64,000 nt of DNA from Acidobacteriota bacterium (GCA_013289855.1 JABCZD010000002.1:248001-312000); one strand, 5' to 3'. Counted from the first letter of the stretch, positions 17,721 to 28,575 are shown. Made by a program: numbers and translations. The notes: generated by a model not told the origin, from the sequence alone.

Positions 17721-18647
17721 TCAGAGATGCCCCATGTATCCGACGACTCCGAATCGGCTGACAATCTCGACATACTCCGCGATAAGAGCCAAACATTCGT
17801 CTAGATCTCGATAGGCGAACGGACCATCTGTGCGCAAAGAAGCGTCTTCAACGCCGGCAGGAATTAAGACTGCCGTTCGCAGAGAGCTAAAGTCATAGGC
17901 GTCGGCAATCGGTTTGCAGTCGCCGCGCGACATAGCGCGACCTGTGCCATGGCTCATCGAGCTCAGAAGATCCGTCACGCTTTCCTTGGCTTTTACGAGG
18001 GCAACATCTCCGGACATGTGTGAAGGAAGGACCAAGAATTCCCCCGGGAAGAGGCGTACCGAGCCTTTGCGGATGATCACACCGCCATTAGATACCTTCT
18101 CGTACGTGTTGTGCGGCAGATCAAGAACCAATTCAGTAGCGCCGAATACCGAGTCGATTTTCTCGTGGATCGCAGCGCGATTGTCAGCGGCCCATTGCAC
18201 CACTCGATCAAATTCTTTGTCAAAGCGATCCGGAGCGTCAATAAAGTGATCGACATGGCCCGACTCATTGCGGGAGCCGGTGTGGATTAGAAAATGCAGT
18301 GGTCCATCACCGTACGGAACGATGGCGTCGAGGAAGTGGTTGCCGCCCCCCAAATCTCCAAGTCCGCCCTTGTTGGCACGCAAGAAGTCCGCGACCTTGT
18401 TCCAGCGTGTGGCGTCGAGGTCGGCGGAATCGACGGTGGATTTCACCAACCTCATCCCGCAGCCGCAGTCGGAAACTGCGAATCGTCGCCAATCGGGCTG
18501 GTGGGTTAGAACTGCCGTTTCCGTTGGCAGCGGGGACTTGCCGGGGCAGGCGTCTGGGAGAAAAACAACTTTTTCCGCTTCCAAATCATGCGGCAACCAT
18601 GAATGGAGTTTGCCAAGCGGCTCCGCCGAAAGATTGACAAGTTCCAT
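17721..18647 (-). CDS. rtcB: RtcB-type RNA ligase, short form
   Basis: RtcB joins 2',3'-cyclic-phosphate or 3'-phosphate RNA ends to 5'-OH ends, using GTP and Mn2+. 308 residues, shorter than the usual 380-480. The metal and guanylylation motifs remain: DCGCGM (metal Cys), GGGNHFLD, HTGSRNESG (metal His), HNTYE, RKGS, the PSHMSGDVALV segment and the nucleophile His in MSHGTGRAMSR. Start ATG 18647 gives MELVNLSAEPLGKLHSWLP. No RNA-repair partner (archease, RtcA, RtcR) is seen in the window. It is divergent from eno with 99 bases between. Confidence 0.88.
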   Translation of the reverse strand: MELVNLSAEPLGKLHSWLPHDLEAEKVVFLPDACPGKSPLPTETAVLTHQPDWRRFAVSDCGCGMRLVKSTVDSADLDATRWNKVADFLRANKGGLGDLGGGNHFLDAIVPYGDGPLHFLIHTGSRNESGHVDHFIDAPDRFDKEFDRVVQWAADNRAAIHEKIDSVFGATELVLDLPHNTYEKVSNGGVIIRKGSVRLFPGEFLVLPSHMSGDVALVKAKESVTDLLSSMSHGTGRAMSRGDCKPIADAYDFSSLRTAVLIPAGVEDASLRTDGPFAYRDLDECLALIAEYVEIVSRFGVVGYMGHL

Positions 18648-18698
18648 AACAATTCCATTCTAACAGTAAGGACTTGCTTGGCTTTGCCTGGCATTTGA

Positions 18699-20066
<1,368 letters not shown>

Positions 20067-20123
20067 GCGAGGTTCGCAGCACCGCGCGCCTGCTGCTTTG
20101 CCGCCGGCTAGTGGCGATCACCC

Positions 20124-20471
20124 ATGGCGAAATTTAAGAAACATATTTTTGTGTGTATGAACACTCGGGAAGCTGGGCATCCTCGAGGTTCGTGCGACCC
20201 CACGGGACAAGGCGAACTGCAGCGGCTGTTCAAGACCAAACTGGCGGAGCGCGGAATTGCCAACTCCACCGTGCGCGCCAACAAATGTGGATGTCTGGAC
20301 CAGTGTGAACTGGGGCCGACGGTGGTGGTCTATCCAGAGGCAGTTTGGTATGGGCACGTTCGCCCAGAAGATGTGGACGAAATCATCGCGTCGCACATTG
20401 TTGGCGGGCAGCCGGTGGAGCGCCTGGTGATTTCGGATGCGGTGGTAAATACCACGCATAAGAAAGCGTGA
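20124..20471 (+). CDS. Thioredoxin-like [2Fe-2S] ferredoxin
   Basis: A 115-residue cytoplasmic electron carrier. The pattern C11, C24, C57, C61 (HIFVCMNTR, GSCD, CGCLDQC) matches thioredoxin-like [2Fe-2S] ferredoxins such as Aquifex Fd, and the segment LGPTVVVYPEAVWYGHV is typical of the family. The donor is not known. It lies 57 bases after eno and could be co-transcribed. Start ATG 20124 (MAKFKKHIFV) fits the family N-terminus. C55 is an extra cysteine beside the ligand C57. Confidence 0.9.
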   Translation: MAKFKKHIFVCMNTREAGHPRGSCDPTGQGELQRLFKTKLAERGIANSTVRANKCGCLDQCELGPTVVVYPEAVWYGHVRPEDVDEIIASHIVGGQPVERLVISDAVVNTTHKKA

Positions 20472-20707
20472 GTCGAGGATATCGAGGGCTTCGCATTTCG
20501 CGGCTACATCGTTGTCCTCACGCGCCTCCACAGTAGCCCAGCGGTACCATTGGTGCTGCTGGTCGTTTGCGTGATTATTGTGTGGGGCCGCGCCCGCGCG
20601 TTTCTCGGTTAACGCGCAGCCGGTAACCGGTGTGCGAGAGTCCACACCAATGTCGCAGGCCCTCATCGCGATGGCCGTCCGGAGTTTTCGTGGAGTCCGA
20701 TCACAAC

Positions 20708-21172
20708 ATGTCGATTCGCCAGGCGCACGATGCTGACGTCGCCGTTGTCGTGCGGCTGATCAACGCGGCATTTCAAGTCGAGCGTTTTTTCCTCGCGGCT
20801 GACCGCATCGCCGCGGAGGAAGTCCGCTCCAGGATGGAGCGCGGGATATTTTTGCTGCTGGAAGATTCCGGCTTGCCACTGGGATGTGTTTACGCGGAGT
20901 TGCGCGGCGAGCGCGGCTACATCGGACTGCTGTCGGTGGAACCGCGACGGCAAAAATCCGGATTGAGCCGTTTGTTGATGATCGCGGCAGAAGAATATTT
21001 TCGCGAAAACGGATGCCGGATGGCGGAACTGCGCGTCGTGAATCTGCGAACGGAGCTTCCGCCGTACTACCGGCACCTGGGCTATAGCGAAACCTGCACG
21101 GAACCGTTTCCACTGGACATTCCCGCGATCCTCCCTTGTCATTTCATTGTGATGAGCAAAGAACTGCTGTAA
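20708..21172 (+). CDS. GNAT-family N-acetyltransferase
   Basis: A 154-residue acetyl-CoA-dependent acetyltransferase. The start is placed at ATG 20708 (MSIRQAHDADVAVVVRLINA), the usual GNAT first strand/helix. GYIGLLSVEPRRQKSGLSRLL forms strand beta-4 and the acetyl-CoA pyrophosphate loop, although the loop lacks the usual second Gly. The segment PPYYRHLGYSE is the typical C-terminal GNAT motif. Acceptor unknown. It lies alone between the ferredoxin and the peptidase. Confidence 0.8.
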   Translation: MSIRQAHDADVAVVVRLINAAFQVERFFLAADRIAAEEVRSRMERGIFLLLEDSGLPLGCVYAELRGERGYIGLLSVEPRRQKSGLSRLLMIAAEEYFRENGCRMAELRVVNLRTELPPYYRHLGYSETCTEPFPLDIPAILPCHFIVMSKELL

Positions 21173-21298
21173 CTCCGCCGAACGTTTTCCATCGCGCTGC
21201 GCCATCCGTTTTGCCGAGAAGCCCACTGTCAACCTACCGCCGCGTTTTGCAATGCGTCTGGCTTAGGGCAGAATATCCATTCGCTCTTTGGGGGAAAT

Positions 21299-23581
21299 AT
21301 GAATCGCAGCGTAGTTTTCGCCGCACTGATATGCGCGGCCGCGTCGCTCGCGCCGATTTCGCGTGTGACCATAGCGGATGAAACGCCGCTGTACGGATTT
21401 TCCGCGGAATCTTCGCGTACGGAACGCCAGTGGGAAGACAAGTTTCGCGCCATCCCCAAACCGGAAAATCTCCGCGCCTACATGCAGCAATTGACCGCGC
21501 GCCCGCACAACGTCGGCTCGCCTTACGACAAGGCCAACGCCGAATGGATTTTGGCGAAGTACAAGGCGTTCGGTCTCGACGCGCACATCGAAGTATTTGA
21601 CGTGCTGTTTCCCACGCCGAAAGAGCGCCTGGTGGAGCTGGTCGAAGGCGGCCCACATTTTGTCGCCAAGTTGCAGGAACCGGCGATTCCGCAAGATCCC
21701 ACTTCCAACCAACAAAGCGAGCAGCTGCCCACCTACAACGCTTATTCTGCGGACGGCGACGTCACCGGTCCGCTGGTGTATGTGAACTATGGCATTCCTG
21801 AAGATTACGAAGAACTCGAACGCCGCCGCGTTTCGGTAAAGGGCGCGATTGTGATTTCGCGCTACGGTAATGCGTGGCGCGGCATCAAGCCGAAAGTCGC
21901 CGCAGAGCACGGCGCGATCGGCTGCATTATTTATTCCGATCCGCGCGACGACGGATTTTCTCCCGGCGAAACATTTCCTCAGGGCCCGTACCGTCCAAAA
22001 GATGGCGTGCAGCGCGGTAGCGTGCAGGATAGCGGCGAGTTCATGGGCGACCCGTTGACGCCGGGCGTTGGCGCTACGCCGGACGCGAAACGCCTTCCTA
22101 TTAAAGATGCTCCAACGATTACGAAAATTCCCGTGCTGCCGTTGTCCTATGCCGACGCGCAGCCGTTGCTCGCGGCCATTGCCGGCCCGGTGGCGCCGCC
22201 ATCCTGGCGAGGAAGTCTGCCACTCACGTATCGTATCGGGCCGGGTCCGGGAAAAGTACATCTGAAAGTATTCGCCAATTGGGACATCAAGCGTCTTTAT
22301 GACGTGATTGCCAAAATCCCCGGGTCCACCTATCCGGATGAGTGGGTGATCCGCGGCAATCATCATGATGCGTGGGTGAACGGCGCGGAAGATCCGATCT
22401 CCGGGCAAGTGGCCATGCTGGAGCAGGCGCGCGCGACCGCCGAACTAGTGAAGGCCGGATGGAAGCCCAAACGCACGATTATTTTTTGCTCTTGGGATGG
22501 CGAAGAGCCAGGCCTGCTCGGCTCGACAGAATGGGTGGAGACGCACGCCGAGGAACTGCGGCAGCACACCGTGGCGTACATCAACTCCGACTCCACGGGC
22601 CGCGGATTTTTTTCCGCCGAGGGCTCGCATTCACTGGAAAAATTCATCAACGACGTGGCGCGCGACGTCCACGACCCGGAGACTGGGCTGACGGTTTGGA
22701 AACGCATGCAGCTGCAGCAGATTGCTCATCCGGAAGGCAAGGACGACCGCGACGAAGCGCGTAATCGACCTGACCTCCGCATTGGCGCGCTCGGCGGGGG
22801 CTCGGACTATGGTCCATTTCTGAACATTATCGGCATCGCCTCATTGGATATCTCATTTGGCGGCGAGACTGGCGGTGGAATCTACCATTCCATCTACGAC
22901 GATTTTTATTGGTACACGCATTTTTCCGATACGGATTTTTCTTATGGCCGCACGCTCTCGGAGACCGGCGGCATCGCCACCATGCGGCTGGCCGACGGGG
23001 ATCTGCTGCCCTTTGATTTTTCGGACTACGCCGATACCTTGCAGATGTATGTGCGCGAGCTGAAGAAATTCGCCAAAGAGCAGCGGGAAGAAGTCACCGA
23101 ACGCAATTTGAAAATTGCAGAAGGTGCATTCACTGCCAGCGCCGATCCAAAGGAAAAGTACGTTGTGCCGGCCAAACAAGAAATACCTCCGTACTTGAAT
23201 TTTGCTCCGCTGGAAAATTCCGTGGAGAGCGTCGTGCTCAGCGCGCAGGAATACAGCAAGGCGCTGGCGAAGGCCAACGAGCACGGCGGCGTCGCGGTGG
23301 CGGGAACTTCTTCGGCGGAGATCAACCGCATGCTAATTGACAGCGAGCGAAAACTGATTACCCCAGAGGGTATACCGGGTCGCCCGGGATATAAACACGA
23401 ACTGTATGCGCCGGGCGAATACACTGGCTATGAAGCGAAAGCCATCCCGGCGGTGCGCGAAGCCATGGAGCAGAAGCACTGGAAGCTGGCGGAGGATGGC
23501 ATCGTGCGCGTTGCGAAATTGCTGAGCGACGAAGCCGCGCTGATTTCTTCGGCGGCGGAAAAGTTGTCGGCCGCAAAATAG
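21299..23581 (+). CDS. M28 zinc peptidase, glutamate carboxypeptidase II type
   Basis: Exported 760-residue metallopeptidase, cleaving acidic peptides in its characterised relatives. The signal peptide is about residues 1-26. Order: N-terminal region, PA domain (about 115-300), M28 catalytic domain (about 330-560) and transferrin-receptor-type dimerisation domain (about 610-750). Zinc ligands match human GCPII: H355 in GNHHDAW, D365 in GAEDP, base E402 and ligand E403 in SWDGEEPGLLGS, D431 in INSDSTG, and the His of YHSIYDD. ATG 21299 follows a GGGGGA site. A palindrome follows the stop. Substrate is unknown. Confidence 0.92.
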   Translation: MNRSVVFAALICAAASLAPISRVTIADETPLYGFSAESSRTERQWEDKFRAIPKPENLRAYMQQLTARPHNVGSPYDKANAEWILAKYKAFGLDAHIEVFDVLFPTPKERLVELVEGGPHFVAKLQEPAIPQDPTSNQQSEQLPTYNAYSADGDVTGPLVYVNYGIPEDYEELERRRVSVKGAIVISRYGNAWRGIKPKVAAEHGAIGCIIYSDPRDDGFSPGETFPQGPYRPKDGVQRGSVQDSGEFMGDPLTPGVGATPDAKRLPIKDAPTITKIPVLPLSYADAQPLLAAIAGPVAPPSWRGSLPLTYRIGPGPGKVHLKVFANWDIKRLYDVIAKIPGSTYPDEWVIRGNHHDAWVNGAEDPISGQVAMLEQARATAELVKAGWKPKRTIIFCSWDGEEPGLLGSTEWVETHAEELRQHTVAYINSDSTGRGFFSAEGSHSLEKFINDVARDVHDPETGLTVWKRMQLQQIAHPEGKDDRDEARNRPDLRIGALGGGSDYGPFLNIIGIASLDISFGGETGGGIYHSIYDDFYWYTHFSDTDFSYGRTLSETGGIATMRLADGDLLPFDFSDYADTLQMYVRELKKFAKEQREEVTERNLKIAEGAFTASADPKEKYVVPAKQEIPPYLNFAPLENSVESVVLSAQEYSKALAKANEHGGVAVAGTSSAEINRMLIDSERKLITPEGIPGRPGYKHELYAPGEYTGYEAKAIPAVREAMEQKHWKLAEDGIVRVAKLLSDEAALISSAAEKLSAAK

Positions 23582-23592
23582 TCTTGCTATTA

Positions 23593-23614
23593 GCACAGGC
23601 ACTCTTGCCTGTGC
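23593..23614. repeat. REP-type palindrome (GCACAGGCA family)
   Basis: GCACAGGCA (23593-23601) pairs perfectly with TGCCTGTGC (23606-23614) around CTCT. The same unit, with small changes, forms each arm of the long inverted repeat at 52244-52322 and resembles 28556-28575. Confidence 0.7.
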
Positions 23615-23642
23615 ACGGTTAGAGCATTATTGGGAGCCTGTC

Positions 23643-24650
23643 ATTCCGTCGTACAACCTCGCGATCGTGGGATTGGGAAACGTGGGGCGGGCATTTCTGC
23701 GTTTGCTGATCTCCAAAGAGACGGAACTGCGCCGGCGTTACGACATCCGCTGGCGGCTGGCAGGCGTGGCCACGCGCCGTAACGGCTGGGTCGCCGATCC
23801 CGACGGCCTCAATCCCATCGCCATCTTGAACGGACATTTCCCGCCGCACCCTTCTCATCAAGCGCAAGACTTTCGCGAGTGGCTGGAGCGTTGCCGCGCG
23901 GACTTGCTGTTCGAAGCTAGTTCGCTTAACGCGCAGACGGGCCAGCCGGCCATCGACCATTTGCGCACCGCACTGGAGCTTGGCGCGCACGCGATTACAG
24001 CGAACAAAGGTCCGATAGTGCATGCGTTTCGCGAGCTGATCGCCCTGGCGCAGGAAAAAAAGAAGCAGTTCTTGTTCGAATCCACTGTGATGGATGGCGT
24101 ACCGATTTTTTCCATGTTTCCGTTGGGTTTACCGGTCACCGATTTGCGTGGATTTTCCGGAGTGCTCAATTCCACCACCAACGTGGTGCTCACGGAAGTG
24201 GAGAAGGGGCGTTCTTTTGATGAAGCGGTGCGGCGCGCGCAGACGCTGGGCGTGGCCGAGTCCGATCCGACTGCGGATCTGGATGGTTGGGACGCAGCCG
24301 TGAAGGTGGCTGCCCTGGCGATTGTGTTGATGGGCGTGCCCGTGAAGCTCGAACAAGTTCAGCGCACCGGCATCCGCGAGCTGAGCGAAGAGAAAATCCG
24401 CTCTGTGCGCGGCGCCGGAATGCGCTACAAACTGGTCTGTCGCGCCGAACGTCGCGGCGACGGCGCGGATTGCAGCGTCAAGCCGGAGTTGCTGCTCGCG
24501 TCCGACCCGCTTGCCAATCTGGAAGGCACGAGTTCGGCGATTCGTTTTGATCTGGATGTTTTCGGCCTTTCGATCGTCGAGCACAATCCGGGCATCGAGG
24601 CCACCGGTTACGGCATGCTCGCAGATTTTGTCCGCGCCGTGCAGCTCTGA
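23643..24650 (+). CDS. hom: Homoserine dehydrogenase
   Basis: Reduces aspartate semialdehyde to homoserine with NAD(P)H, on the way to threonine and methionine. About 335 residues without an ACT domain. The Rossmann motif GLGNVG needs the preceding strand YNLAIV, but no ATG, GTG or TTG lies before it in frame after the REP spacer. The best start is an ATT at 23643, six bases after GGGAG; an internal GTG at 23667 would delete the strand. Family segments seen: TANKGPI with the catalytic Lys, STVMDGVPIF, GVLNSTTNVVLTEVE, and the SDPTADLDGWDAAVK motif. The gene stands alone; the other aspartate-pathway genes are elsewhere. Confidence 0.88.
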   Translation: MPSYNLAIVGLGNVGRAFLRLLISKETELRRRYDIRWRLAGVATRRNGWVADPDGLNPIAILNGHFPPHPSHQAQDFREWLERCRADLLFEASSLNAQTGQPAIDHLRTALELGAHAITANKGPIVHAFRELIALAQEKKKQFLFESTVMDGVPIFSMFPLGLPVTDLRGFSGVLNSTTNVVLTEVEKGRSFDEAVRRAQTLGVAESDPTADLDGWDAAVKVAALAIVLMGVPVKLEQVQRTGIRELSEEKIRSVRGAGMRYKLVCRAERRGDGADCSVKPELLLASDPLANLEGTSSAIRFDLDVFGLSIVEHNPGIEATGYGMLADFVRAVQL

Positions 24651-24677
24651 AGTGTGCGAGACCGGTCCTGTGTAGGA

Positions 24678-24691
24678 CGCAGCATGCTGCG
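24678..24691. repeat. Perfect 14-bp palindrome
   Basis: CGCAGCATGCTGCG, intergenic, between the convergent homoserine dehydrogenase and FMN-barrel genes. REP-like. Confidence 0.6.
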
Positions 24692-24709
24692 CCCCAGCTG
24701 CCACGGCGT

Positions 24710-25369
24710 TCAGCCTTCCCGCGTGTAATTTTCCGCGTAACGCGGCACGGGAATCGCGGGATCACATCTCTCATCGCGCTCGGGCGCTCCTGGCGTGAGC
24801 CGCAGTGGAATGATGCCGGCCCAAACTCTTAAATCGTAATCCGGCGCATCATCTTCTACCGGCCCAACGCGCACCTTGGCTGACACTTCCGTCAGCGGCA
24901 GGCGCAGGATACTCGTGGCTTTCAGTTCCTTCTCATTCGGCTGACGCGCTTCGTTCCAGCGCCCGGGCAGAATTTTTTCGGTAAACGCGCGTAGCGCCGC
25001 GAGTTTTTCTTCCGAATGCTCAATCAAGGAAGCTGTACCCAGCGCTACCACCGAGCGGTAATTCATCGAGTGGTTGAATACCGAGCGCGCCAGCACCAGG
25101 CCGTCCGCCAGCGTCACCGTCAAGCACACCGCCAGACCGTTGCTCAGGTTGCGTAGCATCCGGCTGGCGGCCGACCCATGAAAATAAATATTGTCGCCGA
25201 CCCGCGCGAACATCGTGGGAATCACATACGGTTGCGCCTCGACGCTGAAGCCCACATGACACACAAATCCTTCGTCGAGGATTTTGTAAATCGCTTCGCG
25301 GTCGTGCGAACCGCGATGCGGCTCGCGCACCACGCGCGTGCGCTCGGTCGGCAGAATTATTTCGGGCAA
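24710..25369 (-). CDS. Pyridoxamine 5'-phosphate oxidase-like FMN-binding protein (Nim type)
   Basis: About 219 residues in the split-barrel flavin fold. The TTG at 25369, six bases after GAGGT, gives MPEIILPTERTRVVREPHRG, a typical start for NimA-like proteins; the frame is open to an ATG at 25426, with a less family-like N-terminus. Seen are the barrel strands GFVCHVGFSVEAQPYVIPTM and YFHGSAASRMLRNL, the SVVALGTASLIEHSEEK strand and the C-terminal GIIPL segment. A role as flavin-linked reductase or detoxification enzyme is likely; substrate unknown. Confidence 0.8.
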   Translation of the reverse strand: MPEIILPTERTRVVREPHRGSHDREAIYKILDEGFVCHVGFSVEAQPYVIPTMFARVGDNIYFHGSAASRMLRNLSNGLAVCLTVTLADGLVLARSVFNHSMNYRSVVALGTASLIEHSEEKLAALRAFTEKILPGRWNEARQPNEKELKATSILRLPLTEVSAKVRVGPVEDDAPDYDLRVWAGIIPLRLTPGAPERDERCDPAIPVPRYAENYTREG

Positions 25370-25628
25370 GGCCACACCTCGTGAAGTAACGTGGCGCAAA
25401 GTTGATAGCCGGCGCCATAGCGGCATGAGTGGGGAACTACCGCAATTATGCTAGCACGCCGCGATGCCGCGTGATGCCGGTCCTGGCCCGCGCGAAGAAA
25501 CCTGAGTCGCCAATTTGGTTTGCCGATGGCCTTGCCGCCGCCGCTGTAACATCTGGCGAGGCTGTGAGAAACTAACCAACTTAGAGGGCGGCGCGTTCCC
25601 GTGGCAGATTTGTACGGGCTCGCCGCAA

Positions 25629-26915
25629 ATGCCGATGACCAGCATGCCAGCGCCGCACCAAGAGCTTACCGAGACGCTCGATACCGCGTGGGTGCGCGCG
25701 CAGTTTCCCTCGCTGCAATTGCGCGTGAATGGACAGATGGCGGTGTTTTTCGATGGCCCGGCGGGCACCCAGGTGCCGCAGCAGGTTATGCGCGCCGTGC
25801 AGGATTATTTTCTGCACAAGAACGCCAATACCTGCGGCGCTTTCGCCACCAGTCGCCAGTCGGACCAGACCATTGCTGCCGCGCGTCTGGCGATGGCGGA
25901 TTTTTTCAATTGCGATGCCGGCGAAGTGGTCTTCGGGCAGAACATGACCACCATCACGTTTGCGCTTGCCCGCGCCATCGGGCGCGAGCTGCGGGCAGGG
26001 GACGAAATCGTCGTCACTACGCTAGACCACGACGCCAACGTTGCGCCGTGGCGCGCGCTGGAAGAAAAAGGCGTGGTAATTCGCCAGGCTGACATTCGCG
26101 ACGCCGATTGCACGCTGGACCTCGAAGACCTGAAAAAGAAAATCACGCCGAAAACCAAGCTCGTGGCCGTGGGCTATGCGTCGAATGCCGTGGGCACCAT
26201 CAATCCGGTGGCGGAAATTACGAAAATCGCGCACGCCGCGGGCGCGCTGATCTTCATCGACGCCGTGCACTACGCCCCGCATGGCTCCATTGACGTAAGA
26301 GCGCTCGATTGCGATTTTCTGGTGTGCTCGCCCTATAAATTTTTCGGTCCGCACATGGGTGTGCTTTACGGGAAGCGCGAGTATCTCGAACGGCTGCGGC
26401 CCTACAAGGTTCGCCCGGCTTACGACCACATTCCCGATCGCTGGGAGACCGGAACGCAGCTGCATGAGTTGATTGTTGGTATTAACGCCGCCGTCGACTA
26501 TCTCGCGGATTTGGGCCGCCATTGCGATGCGCACGCCAGCACTCGCCGCGAAGCGCTGCTGGCCGCTTATCGCACGACGGCGCCGTATGAGCGAGCGCTA
26601 CTGACTAGACTCATCGCCGGCTTGCTGGAAATTCCCAAACTCAAGTTTTACGGCATCACCGATCCAGCGCGTTTCACGGAACGCTGTTCCACCGTTTCCG
26701 TGCGCATCGGCGATCACAATCCCACAGAAATTGCCACGTTTCTCGGCGAGCGCGGGATTTTCACTTGGGATGGCAATTTCTACGCCATGAATCTTACCGA
26801 ACGTCTCGGCGTGGAAAGCAGCGGCGGCCTGCTGCGCATCGGTCTGGTGCATTACAACACCATAGATGAAGTGGAGCGATTGCTGGCCGCGCTAAACGAA
26901 TTTGCCCGCAAATAA
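25629..26915 (+). CDS. Cysteine desulfurase-like class V aminotransferase
   Basis: PLP enzyme of about 428 residues. The start is placed at ATG 25629 (MPMTSMPAPHQEL); the frame upstream is rich in Trp/Cys/Arg and not protein-like. Seen: the FFDGPAGTQVPQQV substrate loop, FGQNMTTITFALARAIG (PLP phosphate region), TTLDHDANVAPW, FIDAVHYAPHGSIDV with the PLP-binding Asp, and the Schiff-base Lys in CSPYKFFGPHMG. It belongs to the cysteine desulfurase-like subgroup, so the actual substrate is not sure: the Cys-containing active loop of SufS/IscS is not obvious. Possible relation to gpmI downstream is only spatial. Confidence 0.83.
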   Translation: MPMTSMPAPHQELTETLDTAWVRAQFPSLQLRVNGQMAVFFDGPAGTQVPQQVMRAVQDYFLHKNANTCGAFATSRQSDQTIAAARLAMADFFNCDAGEVVFGQNMTTITFALARAIGRELRAGDEIVVTTLDHDANVAPWRALEEKGVVIRQADIRDADCTLDLEDLKKKITPKTKLVAVGYASNAVGTINPVAEITKIAHAAGALIFIDAVHYAPHGSIDVRALDCDFLVCSPYKFFGPHMGVLYGKREYLERLRPYKVRPAYDHIPDRWETGTQLHELIVGINAAVDYLADLGRHCDAHASTRREALLAAYRTTAPYERALLTRLIAGLLEIPKLKFYGITDPARFTERCSTVSVRIGDHNPTEIATFLGERGIFTWDGNFYAMNLTERLGVESSGGLLRIGLVHYNTIDEVERLLAALNEFARK

Positions 26916-26981
26916 TCTTGATTCAAGTGTGCGTCTGCGGATTCTTAAAAAATCTCAAAGGTTCAATCGTCACAATCATCC

Positions 26982-28547
26982 ATGAGCAAAAAAAAACGAC
27001 CTATCATATTGACGGTGCTAGACGGTTGGGGGCATCGCGCCGAATCTGCGGGCAACGCCATCGCGCTGGCGCGTAAACCAACGTACGACGAATTATTGCG
27101 CAAATTTCCCAATACGCTAATCCATACCTCCGGCCCGTACGTGGGTTTGCCCGAAGGCCAAATGGGCAACAGCGAAGTCGGCCACATGAACATGGGCGCG
27201 GGGCGCATCGTGCACATGGACATGACGCGCATCGACCTCTTGGTTGCCAACAAACAACTGGGCGACGTCCCACTATTTCAGCAAGCCATGGAGCGCGGCC
27301 GCGGTCATCAGCTGCACATCATGGGATTGCTCAGCGATGGCGGCGTGCATTCGCATATTCATCACCTTTTTGCATTGCTTGAAATGGCCAAGCAGTACGA
27401 CGTCAAAAACGTGTTCGTCCATTGCTTCATGGATGGCCGAGACACGCCTCCGCACAGCGGCCAGGATTTTGTCCGCCAACTCCAAAAGAAAATGCGCGAG
27501 CTGGGCGTCGGCAAAATCGCCGCCCTGGTTGGCCGCTATTATGCGATGGATCGCGACAATCGCTGGGAGCGCATCGAACTGGCGTATCGCGCCATCGTTC
27601 ACGGCGACGCGGAAACGCGTACGCCTGACCCTGTTGCGGCTCTCCAGCAGAGTTACGCGCAGGAAGTCACCGATGAATTTGTTAAGCCCATTGTGGTTCT
27701 CGACGGAGAGAATTCTTCCGCCAAGCCTGTAACCCAGATTCGCGACAATGACGCGGTGATTTTCTTCAACTATCGCGCCGACCGCGCCCGCCAGATGACC
27801 TACGCGTTGGCCGCCCCCGATTTCGACAAGTTCGCCGATGCCACCCGACCCAAAAATCTTTTTTACGTGGGCATGACGCAGTACGACAAAAACTGGCCCT
27901 GGCTGAAATTCGTGATCGTCCCGGAAAAACTGGAGCACATCCTTGCCCAGGTGTTTGCCGACCTGCGGTACAAAAATCTGCGCACCGCGGAGACAGAAAA
28001 GTACGCGCACGTCACTTATTTTTTCAACGGCGGCGTGGAAAAGCCTTTCGCGGGTGAGGAGCGCATCCTCGTCCCGTCTCCCAAAGTCGCCACCTACGAT
28101 CTAAAGCCAGAAATGTCCGCGCAGGGCATCACCGACACGGTGGTGAAAGCCATCGCCGGCCAGGAATTCGACGCCATCATCATGAACTACGCCAATGCCG
28201 ACATGGTCGGCCATTCCGGCAAGCTGGATGCCGCTATCAAAGCCGTTGAAGCCGTGGACGCCGGCCTGGCGCAAATCTATCAAGCGCTGAAGGCGCGCTT
28301 CGATGATGCCGCTTGGATCATCACCGCCGATCACGGCAACGCCGAAATGATGATCGATCCAAACACCGGCGGCGCCCACACCTATCACACCACCAATCCT
28401 GTGCCGCTCATTCTGGTAAGCGGCGAAAAGGATTTGCGCCTCAACCCCGGTGGCTCGCTGCGCGACATCGCCCCAACTATGCTCAGCGCGCTCGACCAGT
28501 TACCGCCGGAAGAAATGACCGGGCAAGATCTCTGCGTGCGCCCTTGA
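26982..28547 (+). CDS. gpmI: 2,3-bisphosphoglycerate-independent phosphoglycerate mutase
   Basis: Interconverts 3- and 2-phosphoglycerate in glycolysis with two Mn2+. 521 residues, about the family length. Nucleophile Ser64 is in GNSEVGHMNMGAG, and D14 in TVLDGWG is a first metal ligand. Further ligands appear in HCFMDGRDTPP, GRYYAMDRDNRWER, FFNYRADRARQM, NYANADMVGHSGK and TADHGNAEMM. ATG 26982 has no strong ribosome-binding site. It is 67 bases after the aminotransferase. With eno and pyk it gives most of lower glycolysis within 15 kb. Confidence 0.97.
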   Translation: MSKKKRPIILTVLDGWGHRAESAGNAIALARKPTYDELLRKFPNTLIHTSGPYVGLPEGQMGNSEVGHMNMGAGRIVHMDMTRIDLLVANKQLGDVPLFQQAMERGRGHQLHIMGLLSDGGVHSHIHHLFALLEMAKQYDVKNVFVHCFMDGRDTPPHSGQDFVRQLQKKMRELGVGKIAALVGRYYAMDRDNRWERIELAYRAIVHGDAETRTPDPVAALQQSYAQEVTDEFVKPIVVLDGENSSAKPVTQIRDNDAVIFFNYRADRARQMTYALAAPDFDKFADATRPKNLFYVGMTQYDKNWPWLKFVIVPEKLEHILAQVFADLRYKNLRTAETEKYAHVTYFFNGGVEKPFAGEERILVPSPKVATYDLKPEMSAQGITDTVVKAIAGQEFDAIIMNYANADMVGHSGKLDAAIKAVEAVDAGLAQIYQALKARFDDAAWIITADHGNAEMMIDPNTGGAHTYHTTNPVPLILVSGEKDLRLNPGGSLRDIAPTMLSALDQLPPEEMTGQDLCVRP

Positions 28548-28555
28548 GCTTAGTC

Positions 28556-28575
28556 GCACAGGTTTCCACCCGTGC
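28556..28575. repeat. Imperfect REP-type hairpin
   Basis: GCACAGG (28556-28562) pairs with CCCGTGC (28569-28575) with one mismatch. Related to the unit at 23593-23614. Confidence 0.4.

Noticed and set aside
21263..22408. Long minus-strand frame opposite the M28 peptidase
   Set aside because: Arg/His-rich composition typical of antisense shadow; the plus-strand zinc motifs are complete.
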